Source: Burkholderia sp. Bp8963 (lineage in GTDB: Bacteria > Pseudomonadota > Gammaproteobacteria > Burkholderiales > Burkholderiaceae). Taken from it: a stretch of 64,000 nt of DNA. The position numbers and the translations under genes are program-made. The stretch covers positions 1-64,000 of the forward strand of contig NZ_QTQP01000029.1 of assembly GCF_003854275.1 (NCBI RefSeq), in the 5' to 3' direction. Of the stretch, positions 18,742 to 27,597 are shown piece by piece (within the stretch, counting starts at the first letter, position 1; each line of letters starts with the position of its first letter). A model generated the notes under the pieces. That model did not search any database. It was given only the letters and a program-made list of their open reading frames with translations, and had not been told where the DNA came from.

Positions 18742-19701
18742 TCAACGGCCGTCCAGCGTCGCGCGCACGGCTGGCAGACCGGGCGCGCCGGTGGCCGTCG
18801 TCACGCCATCCAGCCAGCCGGCGACGAGCGACGGCTCGGCCTGCAACAGATGCTGCGCGGCGAGCGCGGGCGGCGTCTTGTTGTCCAGCATGTCGGCGAT
18901 CATCCGGTTCTCGATGCCGACCGTGAACGTCATCTGCCTGAACAGGCGCGCAAGGTTCGCGCACTGGTCGGCAAAGCCCGCGCGGGCGACCGTGTTGACC
19001 GTCGCGCCGCCGTAGTTCGGGCCGAAGTACGTGTCGCCGCCCGCGAGATAGGCCAGGTGGAACTTCGTGTTCATCAGGTGCGGCTCCCACGCCAGAAACA
19101 CGATCCAGCGCTTGTCGCGCACCGCGCGCTCGACCTGCGTCAGCATCCCGGTCTCGCTCGATTCGACGAGCGACCAGTTCGCCGGGCCGAGCGCATGGTC
19201 GGCCAGCATCCGCTTGATGTTCTGGTTCGCCGGCGCGCCGGGCTCGATCCCGTAGATCTTCCCGTCGAAGCGGTCCGCGTAGCGTTCGAGATCGGCGAAC
19301 GTGCGTACGCCAGCCGCGGCGACATAGTCCGGCACCGCCAGCGTAAACTTCGCGCCGGTCAGGTTCGCGTGCAGCACGTCGATCGCGCGCGCATCGACGA
19401 ACGGCTTCACGAGCGGCCCCTGCGCGGGCATCCAGTTGCCGAGGAACACGTCGACCTGCCCTTTCTTGAGCCCCTGGTAGGTGATCGGCACCGACAGGTT
19501 CGACACGTCCTGCCGGTAGCCGAGCGCCTTCAGCACGACGCCCGCCATCGCGTTGGTCGCATCGATGTCGGTCCAGCCAGGCCCGGCCATCCGCACGTCG
19601 CGGCAGGCCTGCGGCTCGGCCGCGCGGGCCGCCGTCATGCAGAGTACGGCGGCGCACATGGCGCCGGCGATCGTTCGTGCTGCGTTGCGATATCGCTTCA
19701 T
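18742..19701 (-). CDS. Choline-type ABC transporter periplasmic binding protein (ChoX-like)
   Basis: A 319-residue OpuAC-type binding protein with a signal peptide (cleavage near ARAA, residue 28). It is a clear paralogue of the CaiX protein at 3868-4821: both share [30 protein letters not shown] and [16 protein letters not shown]. It is 48 bases downstream of betC in the same operon, so choline or choline-O-sulfate is the likely ligand. No permease or ATPase genes are nearby. A recognised name would be choX, but ligand specificity cannot be read from the sequence. Confidence 0.85.
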   Translation of the reverse strand: MKRYRNAARTIAGAMCAAVLCMTAARAAEPQACRDVRMAGPGWTDIDATNAMAGVVLKALGYRQDVSNLSVPITYQGLKKGQVDVFLGNWMPAQGPLVKPFVDARAIDVLHANLTGAKFTLAVPDYVAAAGVRTFADLERYADRFDGKIYGIEPGAPANQNIKRMLADHALGPANWSLVESSETGMLTQVERAVRDKRWIVFLAWEPHLMNTKFHLAYLAGGDTYFGPNYGGATVNTVARAGFADQCANLARLFRQMTFTVGIENRMIADMLDNKTPPALAAQHLLQAEPSLVAGWLDGVTTATGAPGLPAVRATLDGR

Positions 19702-19749
19702 CGTCCGCTCCTCTTCTGTGATCGGAATCAGTGACCAAATACGCGCCGC

Positions 19750-21285
19750 TCAGCGTGCGACGCGCGGAAAGCGCGCCATCGCCTCGAGCGTGTCGAGTTC
19801 AATGTGGTTGCGCATGTAGCGCTGGCTCGCATCGGCAAATGGCTGCCAGTCCCATGCGTGGATCCGCCCCTGTGTCGTCGCCGCGAAATGGAAACGCCGC
19901 CGGCGCTGGCTCGCGAGCACCTGACGATGCAGTTCGGGCAGGTTCCAGCGCGCTGCTGCTTCGGCGCGGAACGCCGCGAGCACGTCTGCCGCGTGCGGCG
20001 CGCCGGCGAGGTTGTCCAGCTCGCGCGGGTCGTCCTTCAGGTGATAGAGCTGGTCGGGATCGGCCGGGCAATGCACGTATTTCCAGTCGCCGCGCCGGAT
20101 CATCACGATCGGCGCGATCGCACCCTCGGCCAGGTATTCGCCGAACGCGACGTCGTGCGCCGGCGCCCCGCTCAGGTGCGGCACGAGGCTCGCGCCGTCG
20201 ACCGGGTCCGGCCAGCCGCCGTCCGGCACGCCGCCCGCGAGCTCGACGAGCGTCGGCAGCAAGTCGAGGTGCGACACGGGCCCGGCCACGCGCGCCGCGT
20301 CGAAGCGGTTCGGCGCATGCACGATCAGCGGCACGCGGCAGCCGCCTTCGAAGAACGTCATCTTGTACCAGAGCCCACGCTCGCCGAGCATGTCGCCGTG
20401 ATCCGACGTGACGATCACGATCGTGTCGTCCGCGAAGCCGCATTGCTCGAGCGCCGACAGCACGTTGCCGAACTGCGTGTCCACGTAGGACGTCGCGCCG
20501 TAGTACGCATGGCGCGCGGCGCGGATCTGCGCGTCCGTCGGCGGCGTGCGGTCGTTCTCGCAGACGGCGCGCAGCCGCTGCGAATGCGGATCGCTGTCGG
20601 CGAGCCCGAGCCGCACGGCCGGCATGTCGATCTCGTCGTCGCGGTACAGATCCCAATAATCGCGCGTGATCGCGTAAGGGTCGTGCGGATGGGTGAGCGA
20701 CACGACCATGCAGAACGGCCGCGCGTCGTGCCCCGCGGCCCGTTCGCGCGCGAGGTCGAACAGCTTCTGGCGCGCGGCGAACGCGACTTCGTCGTCGAAA
20801 TCGAGCTGGTTGGTGCGCACGCACGGCCCGGCATCCAGCACGGAGCTCATGTTGTGATACCAGCTCGGCCGCTCGGCCGGATGGTCCCAGTCGGGCACCC
20901 AGCCGAAGTCGGCCGGATAGATGTCGGTCGTCAGCCGTTCCTCGAAGCCGTGCAGCTGGTCCGGACCGCAGAAGTGCATCTTGCCGGACAGCACGGTCCG
21001 GTAGCCGGAGGCGCGCAGGTAGTGCGCGAACGTCAGCGATTGCGCGGGCAATTCGGCGGCGTTATCGTACGCGCCGATCGCGGACGGCAGCTTGCCCGTC
21101 AGCAGCGAGAAGCGCGACGGCGCGCACAGCGGGCTCGCGCAGTACGCGGCGTCGAACACGACGCCTTGCGCCGCAAGCCGGTCGAGCGTCGGCGTGCGGG
21201 CGACACGGTTTCCATAAGCCGGCAGCGCAAACGGCGTCAGCTGGTCGGCCATCAGGATCAGGAGGTTGGGGGTCGGCTTCGTCAT
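19750..21285 (-). CDS. betC: Choline-sulfatase
   Basis: A 511-residue type-I sulfatase that hydrolyses choline-O-sulfate to choline and sulfate in the cytoplasm. The modification motif C-A-P-S-R places the formylglycine precursor at Cys54, followed by LLTGK. Metal ligands DQ (14-15) and the later SDHGDM segment are present. The C-terminal region matches the choline-sulfatase extension (RIHAWDWQPF). The start ATG at 21285 gives MTKPTPNLLILMADQ. It heads the betC-choX operon and is divergent from a LysR gene, which is the known arrangement in several proteobacteria. Confidence 0.93.
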   Translation of the reverse strand: MTKPTPNLLILMADQLTPFALPAYGNRVARTPTLDRLAAQGVVFDAAYCASPLCAPSRFSLLTGKLPSAIGAYDNAAELPAQSLTFAHYLRASGYRTVLSGKMHFCGPDQLHGFEERLTTDIYPADFGWVPDWDHPAERPSWYHNMSSVLDAGPCVRTNQLDFDDEVAFAARQKLFDLARERAAGHDARPFCMVVSLTHPHDPYAITRDYWDLYRDDEIDMPAVRLGLADSDPHSQRLRAVCENDRTPPTDAQIRAARHAYYGATSYVDTQFGNVLSALEQCGFADDTIVIVTSDHGDMLGERGLWYKMTFFEGGCRVPLIVHAPNRFDAARVAGPVSHLDLLPTLVELAGGVPDGGWPDPVDGASLVPHLSGAPAHDVAFGEYLAEGAIAPIVMIRRGDWKYVHCPADPDQLYHLKDDPRELDNLAGAPHAADVLAAFRAEAAARWNLPELHRQVLASQRRRRFHFAATTQGRIHAWDWQPFADASQRYMRNHIELDTLEAMARFPRVAR

Positions 21286-21519
21286 AGGCGATCGGGGTCA
21301 AGGTCGGTTCATGTCGGAAGCGTGCGCGCCGCTTCGGCACCGGTTCGTCTGCAACGACGGAGCCGGCCGGCGGAAATCGTGCGGGACACCGCCACGACTC
21401 GCTAGAATGGCCGCAAGCCTGGTGCACGGTGCCGCGCATCGCGCCGCCCGACTGCACTATTGCCCGCCGAAATCCGCCCGGGAAGGCGGCCGGCCCTTAT
21501 GGGCCCATTAGAGATGCTT

Positions 21520-22425
21520 ATGTCGAAACCTGACCCGTTGCCGTCGATGCAGGCGCTGCGCGCGTTCGAATCGGCCGCGCGCCTCGCGAGCTTCACCGCC
21601 GCCGCGCGCGAACTCGGCTCGACGCAGCCCGCCGTCAGCCAGCAGGTATTCCAGCTCGAGGCCGAACTCGGCGTGCCGCTGTTCGAGCGCAGCCCGCGCG
21701 GCGTCACGCTGACCGACGACGGCCAATGCCTGTACGAAGCCGTACGCGCGAGCCTCGACACGCTGCGCACCGCGACCGCGAACCTGCGCGCGCGGCGCGA
21801 GCACGGAAGGCTCACGCTCGTCACCGATTTCGGCTTCGCGACCTACTGGCTGATGCCGCGCCTCGCGGGGCTGAAGCGCGTGATGCCGAATGTCGACGTG
21901 CGGGTCGTCACGTCGCAGGATTTCGACGCGCAGCGCGACCACGCCGACATCGCGATCCTGTTCGGCGACGGTCACTGGCCGTCGTGCACCGCGGCGCGGC
22001 TGTTTCCGGAGACGGTCACGCCGGTCTGCTCGCCCGCGTTCCGCGCCGCGCATCAACAGGTCGCGCAGCCGGCCGACCTGCTCGATTTGCCGCTGCTGCA
22101 CGTGCAGCCGACCCGGCCCGAGCGCTGGCTGTCGTGGCGCGGCTGGTTCGACGCGCACGGCCTCGCCACGCCGGCAGCCGCGCACGGCGTGACCTTCAAC
22201 AGCTATGCGCTCGTGATCCACGCGGCGCTGATCGGCGAAGGCGTCGCGCTCGGCTGGACGCCGCTCGTCGACGAACTCGTCGCATCGGGACAGCTCGTGA
22301 AGCTCGTCGACGCGCCCGTCGTCACGTCGCGCGGGTATTTCCTGGTGCGCCCGCCATCGCGGCCGGAGCCGAGCGCGGCGCCCGTGTTTCGCCGCTGGCT
22401 GCTCGACGCGTGCGCGGGTGCGTGA
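21520..22425 (+). CDS. LysR-family regulator of choline-sulfate utilisation
   Basis: A 301-residue LTTR of the GcvA-like branch: SMQALRAFESAARLASFTAAARELG followed by TQPAVSQQ forms the HTH, and FERSPRGVTLTDDG the linker. The start is ambiguous among ATGs at 21460, 21514 and 21520; I chose 21520, which gives the usual distance to the HTH. It is divergent from betC (234-base shared region). In other species a LysR gene in this position activates betC in response to choline-O-sulfate; the same is inferred here. Confidence 0.82.
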   Translation: MSKPDPLPSMQALRAFESAARLASFTAAARELGSTQPAVSQQVFQLEAELGVPLFERSPRGVTLTDDGQCLYEAVRASLDTLRTATANLRARREHGRLTLVTDFGFATYWLMPRLAGLKRVMPNVDVRVVTSQDFDAQRDHADIAILFGDGHWPSCTAARLFPETVTPVCSPAFRAAHQQVAQPADLLDLPLLHVQPTRPERWLSWRGWFDAHGLATPAAAHGVTFNSYALVIHAALIGEGVALGWTPLVDELVASGQLVKLVDAPVVTSRGYFLVRPPSRPEPSAAPVFRRWLLDACAGA

Positions 22426-22662
22426 CAGACGCGCGCGTCGTGCGTCGTGCGTCGCGCGCCGGGGCGGGCTGGCGCCGGTGCCCGTGCCCGTGCCGCCTTT
22501 CCTTGACTTGCGCCGCCCTCGCACTGACGCGCCGATACCAGCCACACGGCGGGTAAGTTCTATCCGCTCCGAATCTGGCCTGATTTACTTCAGCATCGCG
22601 CTTTGCAGCATGCGGCACGCCATGTGCCGCCGCAGAGCGCTCACCGAGACCAGAGGAGCCCC

Positions 22663-23532
22663 ATGAGCGACGTCCAACGCCCCGAACAATTCGTCCTGAC
22701 GCTGTCGTGCCCGAGCGCGGCCGGCCAGGTCGCCGCCGTCGTCGGCTTTCTCGACCGCCATCGCTGCTACGTCGATGCGCTGAACGTGTTCGACGACGAT
22801 CTCAGCAACCGCTTCTTCGTGCGCTGCGTGTTTCATCCGACCGACGAAACGCTCAGCGTCGACGCGCTGCGGCAGGAGTTCGCGCCGATCGCCAGCGGCT
22901 TCGACATGCAGTGGGCGATCCACGACGTCAACGCGCGGCCGAAGGTGCTGATCATGGTGTCGAAGCTCGAGCACTGCCTCGCGGACCTGCTGTTCCGCTG
23001 GCGGATGGGCGAGCTGAAGATGGATATCGTCGGCATCGTGTCGAACCATCCGGACTTCGAACCGCTCGCGGCGCAGCACGGATTGCCGTTCCGCCATTTC
23101 CCGATCACCGCCGACACGAAGGCGCAGCAGGAAGCGCAATGGCTCGACGTGTTCGAAACGAGCGGCGCGGAGCTCGTGATCCTCGCGCGCTACATGCAGG
23201 TGCTGTCGCAGGAAACGAGCGCGAAGCTCGCGAACCGCGCGATCAACATCCATCACTCGTTCCTGCCCGGCTTCAAGGGCGCGAAGCCGTATCACCAGGC
23301 GCATGCGCGCGGCGTGAAGCTGATCGGCGCGACCGCGCACTTCGTCACCGACGATCTCGACGAAGGCCCGATCATCGAGCAGGTCGTCGAGCGCGTCGAT
23401 CACGCGTATCGCCCGGAGCAGTTGCTCGCGGTCGGTCGCGACGTCGAATGCATCACGCTCGCGCGCGCGGTGAAGGCGTTCATCGAGCGACGGGTGTTTC
23501 TGAATGGGGATCGGACGGTGGTGTTTCAGTAA
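22663..23532 (+). CDS. purU: Formyltetrahydrofolate deformylase
   Basis: A 289-residue enzyme hydrolysing 10-formyl-THF to formate and THF. It has an N-terminal ACT domain (about 10-90) and a C-terminal formyltransferase-like domain with NIHHSFLPGFKGAKPYHQA (active-site Asn-His) and GATAHFVTDDLDEGP (catalytic Asp). AGAGGAGC precedes the ATG at 22663. Within this catabolic region it would balance the one-carbon folate pool filled by betaine demethylation, which is inference from context. Confidence 0.93.
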   Translation: MSDVQRPEQFVLTLSCPSAAGQVAAVVGFLDRHRCYVDALNVFDDDLSNRFFVRCVFHPTDETLSVDALRQEFAPIASGFDMQWAIHDVNARPKVLIMVSKLEHCLADLLFRWRMGELKMDIVGIVSNHPDFEPLAAQHGLPFRHFPITADTKAQQEAQWLDVFETSGAELVILARYMQVLSQETSAKLANRAINIHHSFLPGFKGAKPYHQAHARGVKLIGATAHFVTDDLDEGPIIEQVVERVDHAYRPEQLLAVGRDVECITLARAVKAFIERRVFLNGDRTVVFQ

Positions 23533-23556
23533 CCACAGATCTGCGCAATAACGACA

Positions 23557-23589
23557 AAGGCCCGACCGGTGGCAAGCCGGTCGGGCCTT
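23557..23589. terminator. Bidirectional terminator between purU and the APC permease
   Basis: AAGGCCCGACCGG (23557-23569) pairs perfectly over 13 bp with CCGGTCGGGCCTT (23577-23589). Both flanks carry short A or T runs, and the two genes converge here. Confidence 0.85.
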
Positions 23590-23606
23590 CTTCGCTTACT
23601 TCACGC

Positions 23607-25262
23607 TTACTTCACCCACGCAAAGTAATACGACAACCAGATCGTCAGCGCAGCCCCGACCAGCGCCGCATACGGCGCAAGACTGAGCCACGCGCTGCGC
23701 TTCGGCACTTCGAGTTCCATGTCGCGCTGCATCTGCGCGGGGAAGCGACCGCGGTCCTGCCAGTAATGCCGATAGAGAAACACCGGCACGATCAGCAGCA
23801 TCGCGATCAGCCCGTTACGCAGCGTGCCTTCGCCCTGCAGGTTTGCACCCGCCCCGACGTACACGAGGTTCGCGTAGCCGCACAGCGAGCCCGCGACGAG
23901 CAGCCACGTCGGGCAGCGGAACGGACGCTCCCAGTTGCCGCGATCCATCCGGTGGATCCAGCCGGACTGAAGATTCAGGAATACGAACAGCATGTAGCAG
24001 ACGTTCGAGATCGACAGCACCGTCATGTAGTCCGACATCATCAGCAACACGAGGTTGAAGCCGAGATCGGTCCACATCGCACGCGTCGGCGAGCCGTGCT
24101 CGTTCACGTGGGACAGGTACTTCGGCAGCCAGCCGTCCACCGACGCCTGGTACAGCGTGCGCGACGAGCCCATCATCGACGTCATCACGATCAGCAGGAT
24201 CGACAGCATCAGCATCACGACGACCGCGTTCGCAACCCACGCGCCACCGCCGACGATCTTCGCCATTGCCGCGGCCACACCGGTGCCGTCGCCGATCGCC
24301 GGGTCGAGCATCGCCTTCGTGCCGAGCGCGCCCTGGAACGCCATCGGCACGAGCGTCATCACGACGAGGCACAGTGCGCCCGACCAGAAGATCGCCTTCG
24401 CGGTGTCGCGGCGCGGATCGCGGAATTCGCGCGTATAGCAGACGGCCGTCTCGAAGCCGTACGACGCCCAGCCCGCCATGAACATCGCGCCGAGCGCCAT
24501 CACGACGCCCTGGCCGTTCCACGAGCCGAACGTCGCGGTGGTCAGGTTGCCTTGCGCATCGTGGCCGAGCGGCAGCAGCGGCAGCAGGTTCGACATCGGC
24601 ACGTCGCCGGTCACGAACGGCACGATGCCGACGATCAGCAGCGGCGTGAGCGACGCAATGCCGAGAATGCGCTGCGTGCGCGCGGCCTTCGACGCACCGC
24701 TGTGCTGCAGCCTGAACGTGATGAGAAGCAGGATCGTCGCGATGATGAACGTCGCGTTGATCCGCAGGGACAGGCCCGGCTTGATGAAGCTCAGGTCTGC
24801 AAGCTTGAGCTGCCAGTGCAGCACCGCCGCATCGGCGGGAAAGAGGCTCGTCAGCGCGTAGCTCGCCGCGAGACCGCATCCGAGTGCGAGCATCGGCGAC
24901 CACGCGAGCCAGTTGCACCACACGGATACCGGGGCAATCAGTTTGCTGTAACGCACCCAGCCGATCGCGCCGTACACCGACGCGCCGCCCGATTTATGAG
25001 GAAACAGCCCGGAAATTTCCGCATAAGTCGCGCTTTGAATCAGCCCCATCGTGATCGCGGCGATCCAGATCGCCCACGCGGGCTGGCCGATCGTCGCGCA
25101 TACGCCGCCGATCGTGAACAGCACGCCCGCCGGCACGCCGCTCGTTACCCAGAATGCATCTTTCCAAGTCAGGCCACGTTGCAGCGTGTGGCCCGTCGAA
25201 TCATGTGAGATGGTTGCCCCAACATCACTGGTGCTATTCGCACGCAGTCCTGCCTGACTCAT
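23607..25262 (-). CDS. APC-superfamily amino acid/amine permease
   Basis: The 551-residue inner-membrane protein has about 12-14 membrane segments. The GLTWKDAFWVTSGVPAGVLFTIGG segment and later GWASYGFETAVCYTREFRDPRRDTAKA fit the amino acid-polyamine-organocation superfamily. AGGAGG lies eight bases before the ATG at 25262, which settles the start. It is the last gene on the minus strand after the betaine-binding protein (168-base gap) and may take up a betaine-related solute or a product such as sarcosine or glycine. Specificity is not evident from the sequence. Confidence 0.82.
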   Translation of the reverse strand: MSQAGLRANSTSDVGATISHDSTGHTLQRGLTWKDAFWVTSGVPAGVLFTIGGVCATIGQPAWAIWIAAITMGLIQSATYAEISGLFPHKSGGASVYGAIGWVRYSKLIAPVSVWCNWLAWSPMLALGCGLAASYALTSLFPADAAVLHWQLKLADLSFIKPGLSLRINATFIIATILLLITFRLQHSGASKAARTQRILGIASLTPLLIVGIVPFVTGDVPMSNLLPLLPLGHDAQGNLTTATFGSWNGQGVVMALGAMFMAGWASYGFETAVCYTREFRDPRRDTAKAIFWSGALCLVVMTLVPMAFQGALGTKAMLDPAIGDGTGVAAAMAKIVGGGAWVANAVVVMLMLSILLIVMTSMMGSSRTLYQASVDGWLPKYLSHVNEHGSPTRAMWTDLGFNLVLLMMSDYMTVLSISNVCYMLFVFLNLQSGWIHRMDRGNWERPFRCPTWLLVAGSLCGYANLVYVGAGANLQGEGTLRNGLIAMLLIVPVFLYRHYWQDRGRFPAQMQRDMELEVPKRSAWLSLAPYAALVGAALTIWLSYYFAWVK

Positions 25263-25430
25263 CCAAATCCTCCTGTGATGACTCCGCACAAGCGACGCAG
25301 TGTAACAACTTTTTCGCTTTCTTGCAGAATCAGCAAAATAATTCCGGGATATGGCCGATCAGAAAAACCGTTGATTCGGTTTCCTGACGACCATTCCCGG
25401 ATGTCTCTTTTCGTTGTTTATTGTGACGAC

Positions 25431-26294
25431 TTACTGCGCGCCTTCCGTCCACGCATTCACGCGGTCCGCGTGCGCCGCAATCCACGCATCGGCGGCCGCA
25501 TCCGGCTTCGAGCCGTTCTGGATCGCCAGCATCACGCTGTCGATTTCACCCGGCTTCCACTGGAATTTCTTCAGGAACGCTGCCACCGGCTTCGCCTTCG
25601 TTTCGAGGCCTGGGTTCGCCACGCTATCGACGTGCTCCGCGCCGCCGAAGACCTTCTTCGGATCCTCGAGGAAGCGCAGCTTCCATTTTGCGAACATCCA
25701 GTGCGGTGCCCAGCCCGTGACGATCACAGGCTTGTTCGCGTGCATCGAACGGGCCAGTTCGGCTGTCATCGCGCTACCGGAACTCGGCATCAGCGTGTAG
25801 CTGAGGCCGTAGCTCTTGATCGCTTCGTCGGTCTTGCGCATCACGCCCGCGCCTGCGTCGATGCCGACGATCCGGCCGCCAAACTCGCTCTTCTCCGCGT
25901 TCAGGTCGTCGATGCTCTTCGCCTTCACGCTGTCCGGCACGATCAGCCCGATCTTCGCGTCGTTGAAGTTCGCGCCAAGGTCGACAACCTTGGTCTTGTA
26001 CTGATCCCAGTACGCGCCATGCGTGACCGGCAGCCACGCGGACAGCGTCGCGTCGAGATCGCCGCGCGCGACGCCCTGCCACATCACGCCCGCCGCGACC
26101 GGCACGAGCTGCACCTGATAGCCGAGCTTCTTCTCGATGATGCGCGCGGCGACGTTCGACGTCGCGACGCTGTCATCCCAGCCTTCGACGTAGCCGATCT
26201 TCAGCGTTGGCTTGGTGTCCGCGAGCGCCGATACGCTCAATGCCACCATTGCCGACAGCGCGCCGGTCCACAACAATTTTCCGAACAACTTCAT
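25431..26294 (-). CDS. Glycine betaine-type periplasmic binding protein (BetX-like)
   Basis: A 287-residue OpuAC-domain protein with a signal peptide ending SALA (residue 25). The start of the mature domain, LKIGYVEGWDDSVATSNVAARI, and ARGDLDATLSAWLPVTHGAYW carry the Trp residues that form the betaine cage. It follows gbcB in the demethylation operon with a 111-base gap. Like the other two binding proteins in the window it lacks a core transporter partner, resembling Pseudomonas BetX, which feeds the shared CbcWV transporter. Betaine specificity is inferred from context. Confidence 0.85.
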   Translation of the reverse strand: MKLFGKLLWTGALSAMVALSVSALADTKPTLKIGYVEGWDDSVATSNVAARIIEKKLGYQVQLVPVAAGVMWQGVARGDLDATLSAWLPVTHGAYWDQYKTKVVDLGANFNDAKIGLIVPDSVKAKSIDDLNAEKSEFGGRIVGIDAGAGVMRKTDEAIKSYGLSYTLMPSSGSAMTAELARSMHANKPVIVTGWAPHWMFAKWKLRFLEDPKKVFGGAEHVDSVANPGLETKAKPVAAFLKKFQWKPGEIDSVMLAIQNGSKPDAAADAWIAAHADRVNAWTEGAQ

Positions 26295-26405
26295 GGCCGA
26301 TCTCCTTGATATGCGCCAAAGCGCGTTGCCTCTCTAGGTTCTTCAACCACAATTCCGCGTTATCGTTGTTTTCCGACGCGCGTTTGTCTCTCTGCGACGC
26401 CGGGG

Positions 26406-27551
26406 CTACTTGTCGATCACGAGATCCGTCAGCGGCTTGCTGCAGCAGAGCAGCACCATCCCCTGATCGATCTCGCGCTGGCGGATCCCGCCGTTGTGCT
26501 TCATCTCCACCTGGCCGGACACGAGCTTCACCTTGCAGGTGCCGCACATGCCCTGCGTGCACGACGCCGGCAGCCGCACGCCCGACTGGCGGGCCGCGTC
26601 GAGCACGTGCTGCGCCGATCCGCAGACGATCTCGCGGTTGCTCTTCGCGAAGCTGACCGTGAACTGCGTCGCCGTGGCGTCGCCGTCCGCAGCAGGCGCG
26701 AGATCAGCGGCCAGTTCGGCGCTCGCGGTCTCCGCAAGCGTCTCGAACGAGAAGCTCTCCTCGTGATACTGCTCGCGGTCGAAGCCGGCTTCGTCGAGCA
26801 GGTCCCGCACGGCCTTCATGTACGGCGCCGGGCCGCACGTGAAGACCTCGCGCTCCATGAAATCCGGCGCGATCAGCTTCAGCAGCGGCAGCGTCAGGAA
26901 GCCCGTGACACCCGGCCAGTTGGTGCGCGCACCGAGCCGCTCGACGACGAACGACGTGCGGAAATTCGTGTGATTCGACGCGATCAGGTCGAGCTCGCGC
27001 GCGAAGATGATGTCGTCCGGCGTGCGTGCGCTGTGCACGAACACGATGTCGCGATCCTCGGCGAGATCGTGGTGCGCGCGGCTCATCGACATCAGCGGCG
27101 TGACGCCGGAGCCGGCGGACAGGAACAGGTACTTGCGCGCCGGATGCCGCGCGCAGGTGAATTCGCCCGCCGGGCCGAGCACGCGGATCGACGCGCCCGG
27201 CTGCAGGTTGTCGTGCAGCCAGTTCGACACCTTGCCGCCCGGCACGCGCTTGACGGTGATCGAGATCGTGTGCGGCCGCGCGGGCGACGACGAGATCGTG
27301 TAGCACCGGTTGATCGTCTCGCCGTCGATGTCGAGCTCGAGCGTGATGAACTGCCCGGGCTCGAACGAGAACGCACGGCCCTGCGGCGAACGGAAGAAGA
27401 AGCTCTTCACGTCGTGCGTCTCCTGCCGCACCTGGCAGCACACCAGCGTTTCCTCGACGTCGCTCGTCCAGCGCTCGGGGAGCGCGTTCCAGAACGACGG
27501 GCGCGTCACCCGGCTGTCGGCCGGCTCGAAATTCGCCGCATCTCGCATCAT
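26406..27551 (-). CDS. gbcB: Glycine betaine monooxygenase, reductase subunit
   Basis: A 381-residue flavin/iron-sulfur reductase: FAD domain (RCYTISSSP, about 130), NAD domain (FLSAGSGVTPLMSM and VFTCGPAPYMKAV), and a C-terminal plant-type [2Fe-2S] ferredoxin domain with Cys331, Cys336, Cys339 and Cys369. It passes electrons from NAD(P)H to the Rieske oxygenase GbcA, which removes one methyl of glycine betaine as formaldehyde. Two ATGs stand in tandem at the start (27551 and 27548). It follows gbcA by 36 bases of repeat-like DNA. Confidence 0.93.
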   Translation of the reverse strand: MMRDAANFEPADSRVTRPSFWNALPERWTSDVEETLVCCQVRQETHDVKSFFFRSPQGRAFSFEPGQFITLELDIDGETINRCYTISSSPARPHTISITVKRVPGGKVSNWLHDNLQPGASIRVLGPAGEFTCARHPARKYLFLSAGSGVTPLMSMSRAHHDLAEDRDIVFVHSARTPDDIIFARELDLIASNHTNFRTSFVVERLGARTNWPGVTGFLTLPLLKLIAPDFMEREVFTCGPAPYMKAVRDLLDEAGFDREQYHEESFSFETLAETASAELAADLAPAADGDATATQFTVSFAKSNREIVCGSAQHVLDAARQSGVRLPASCTQGMCGTCKVKLVSGQVEMKHNGGIRQREIDQGMVLLCCSKPLTDLVIDK

Positions 27552-27560
27552 GTCTTGCTC

Positions 27561-27597
27561 CGCTTTTACGCTTTACGCTTTTACGCCTTACGCTTTC
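27561..27597. repeat. Degenerate 7/8-bp tandem repeat at the gbcA-gbcB junction
   Basis: Units of the form CGCTTTTA or CGCTTTA follow each other five times (27561-27568, 27569-27575, 27576-27583, 27584-27590 as CGCCTTA, 27591-27597 as CGCTTTC). The gbcA stop codon lies inside the fourth unit, and each unit read on the minus strand contains a TAA. Confidence 0.8.
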
